Shown here: in pieces, positions 5,744-5,944 of the stretch
Numbering within the stretch: position 1 is the stretch's first letter
Layout: every line of letters begins with the position of its first letter
Assembly: GCA_031275145.1 (NCBI GenBank)
Contig: JAISPE010000256.1
Coordinates: forward strand, 1-5,944
DNA length: 5,944 nt
Direction: 5' to 3'
From: Prevotellaceae bacterium
GTDB lineage: Bacteria; Bacteroidota; Bacteroidia; Bacteroidales; UBA932
The notes under the pieces: model-generated
What the model saw: only the letters and a program-made list of their open reading frames with translations
Databases searched by the model: none
Told to the model about the DNA's origin: nothing
Program-made: the position numbers and the translations under genes

Positions 5744-5944
5744 TCATTCCCGCCATTCAAATCTGATATCCTTCAAATTGCAGTCATTGCCCTCGATAGC
5801 ATATCTGATTACATGCGTTCCGGCAGACAGATATACCGTTGGCGCTTCTGTCGGCCACCACCGCCAGTTGCTCCAGCTTCCGTTGTCGGGAACGTCTACT
5901 GTCCCCGAGAAATTCACTCCGTCGGCTTCCAGATGGAATTTCCC
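5744..5944 (-). CDS. C-terminal end of a secreted-type protein ending in a CBM6-like carbohydrate-binding module (partial)
   Basis: The minus strand is open from the right edge to TGA at 5744-5746, giving the last 66 residues of a longer protein. It reads GKFHLEADGVNFSGTVDVPD, NGSWSNWRWWPTEAPTVYLS, AGTHVIRYAIEGNDCNLKDI and RFEWRE. This fits the second half of a CBM6-type beta-sandwich: FHLEADGVNFSGTVDVP matches the 'hl.vdG..vtgt..vp.tG.W.nw' segment, the Trp-rich NWRWW sits where binding aromatics occur, YLSAGTHVIR is the usual 'l.aG.h.ir' strand, and NLKDIRFE is the last strand. Such modules are usually attached to extracellular polysaccharide-degrading enzymes such as glycoside hydrolases, but the catalytic part lies outside the window. 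The protein ends straight after the module, with no visible C-terminal sorting domain. There is no start codon in the window, so the frame is easily missed. Confidence 0.8.
   Translation of the reverse strand, partial: GKFHLEADGVNFSGTVDVPDNGSWSNWRWWPTEAPTVYLSAGTHVIRYAIEGNDCNLKDIRFEWRE

Overview
The window looks like part of a chromosome from the phylum Bacteroidota, most likely order Bacteroidales. The support is indirect: start codons sit behind A/T-rich leaders rather than Shine-Dalgarno sequences, there is a good match to the Bacteroidota promoter pattern (TTTG-N20-TAnnTTTG) in front of gltD, and several protein families typical of that phylum are present (a C-terminal tail resembling Rpn/PD-(D/E)XK nuclease-transposases, an HU-like/DUF4469 DNA-binding protein, and a CBM6-type carbohydrate-binding end). 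Genes are moderately GC-rich and the spacers are strongly AT-rich. The genus cannot be read from this sequence.

Layout, left to right. The 3' end of a coiled-coil-tailed protein runs in from the left edge (3-299, +). A 12-TM APC-family amino acid permease follows (339-1790, +). A 161-bp spacer carries a small palindrome and the likely gltD promoter. Next is a complete glutamate synthase small subunit, gltD (1952-3376, +), without its usual gltB partner beside it. A small unidentified protein (3408-3743, +) contains a recent in-frame internal duplication. A membrane-anchored endonuclease/exonuclease/phosphatase-fold protein (3781-4869, +) begins at TTG. Its stop codon directly abuts the stop codon of a convergent, apparently C-terminally truncated HU-like/DUF4469 protein (4870-5502, -). 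A repeat-filled AT-rich spacer of about 240 bp follows. At the right edge is the 3' end of a minus-strand gene whose product finishes in a CBM6-like carbohydrate-binding module (5744-5944, -).

The permease and gltD both deal with amino acids or nitrogen, but gltD seems to have its own promoter, so joint control is only a possibility. The other genes show no evident functional link. I see no tRNA or rRNA genes, no CRISPR array, no complete mobile element and no convincing new multi-gene system. The observations most worth a second look are the duplicated segment in the small protein, the truncated HU-like gene, the solitary gltD, and the degenerate repeats between 5595 and 5740.
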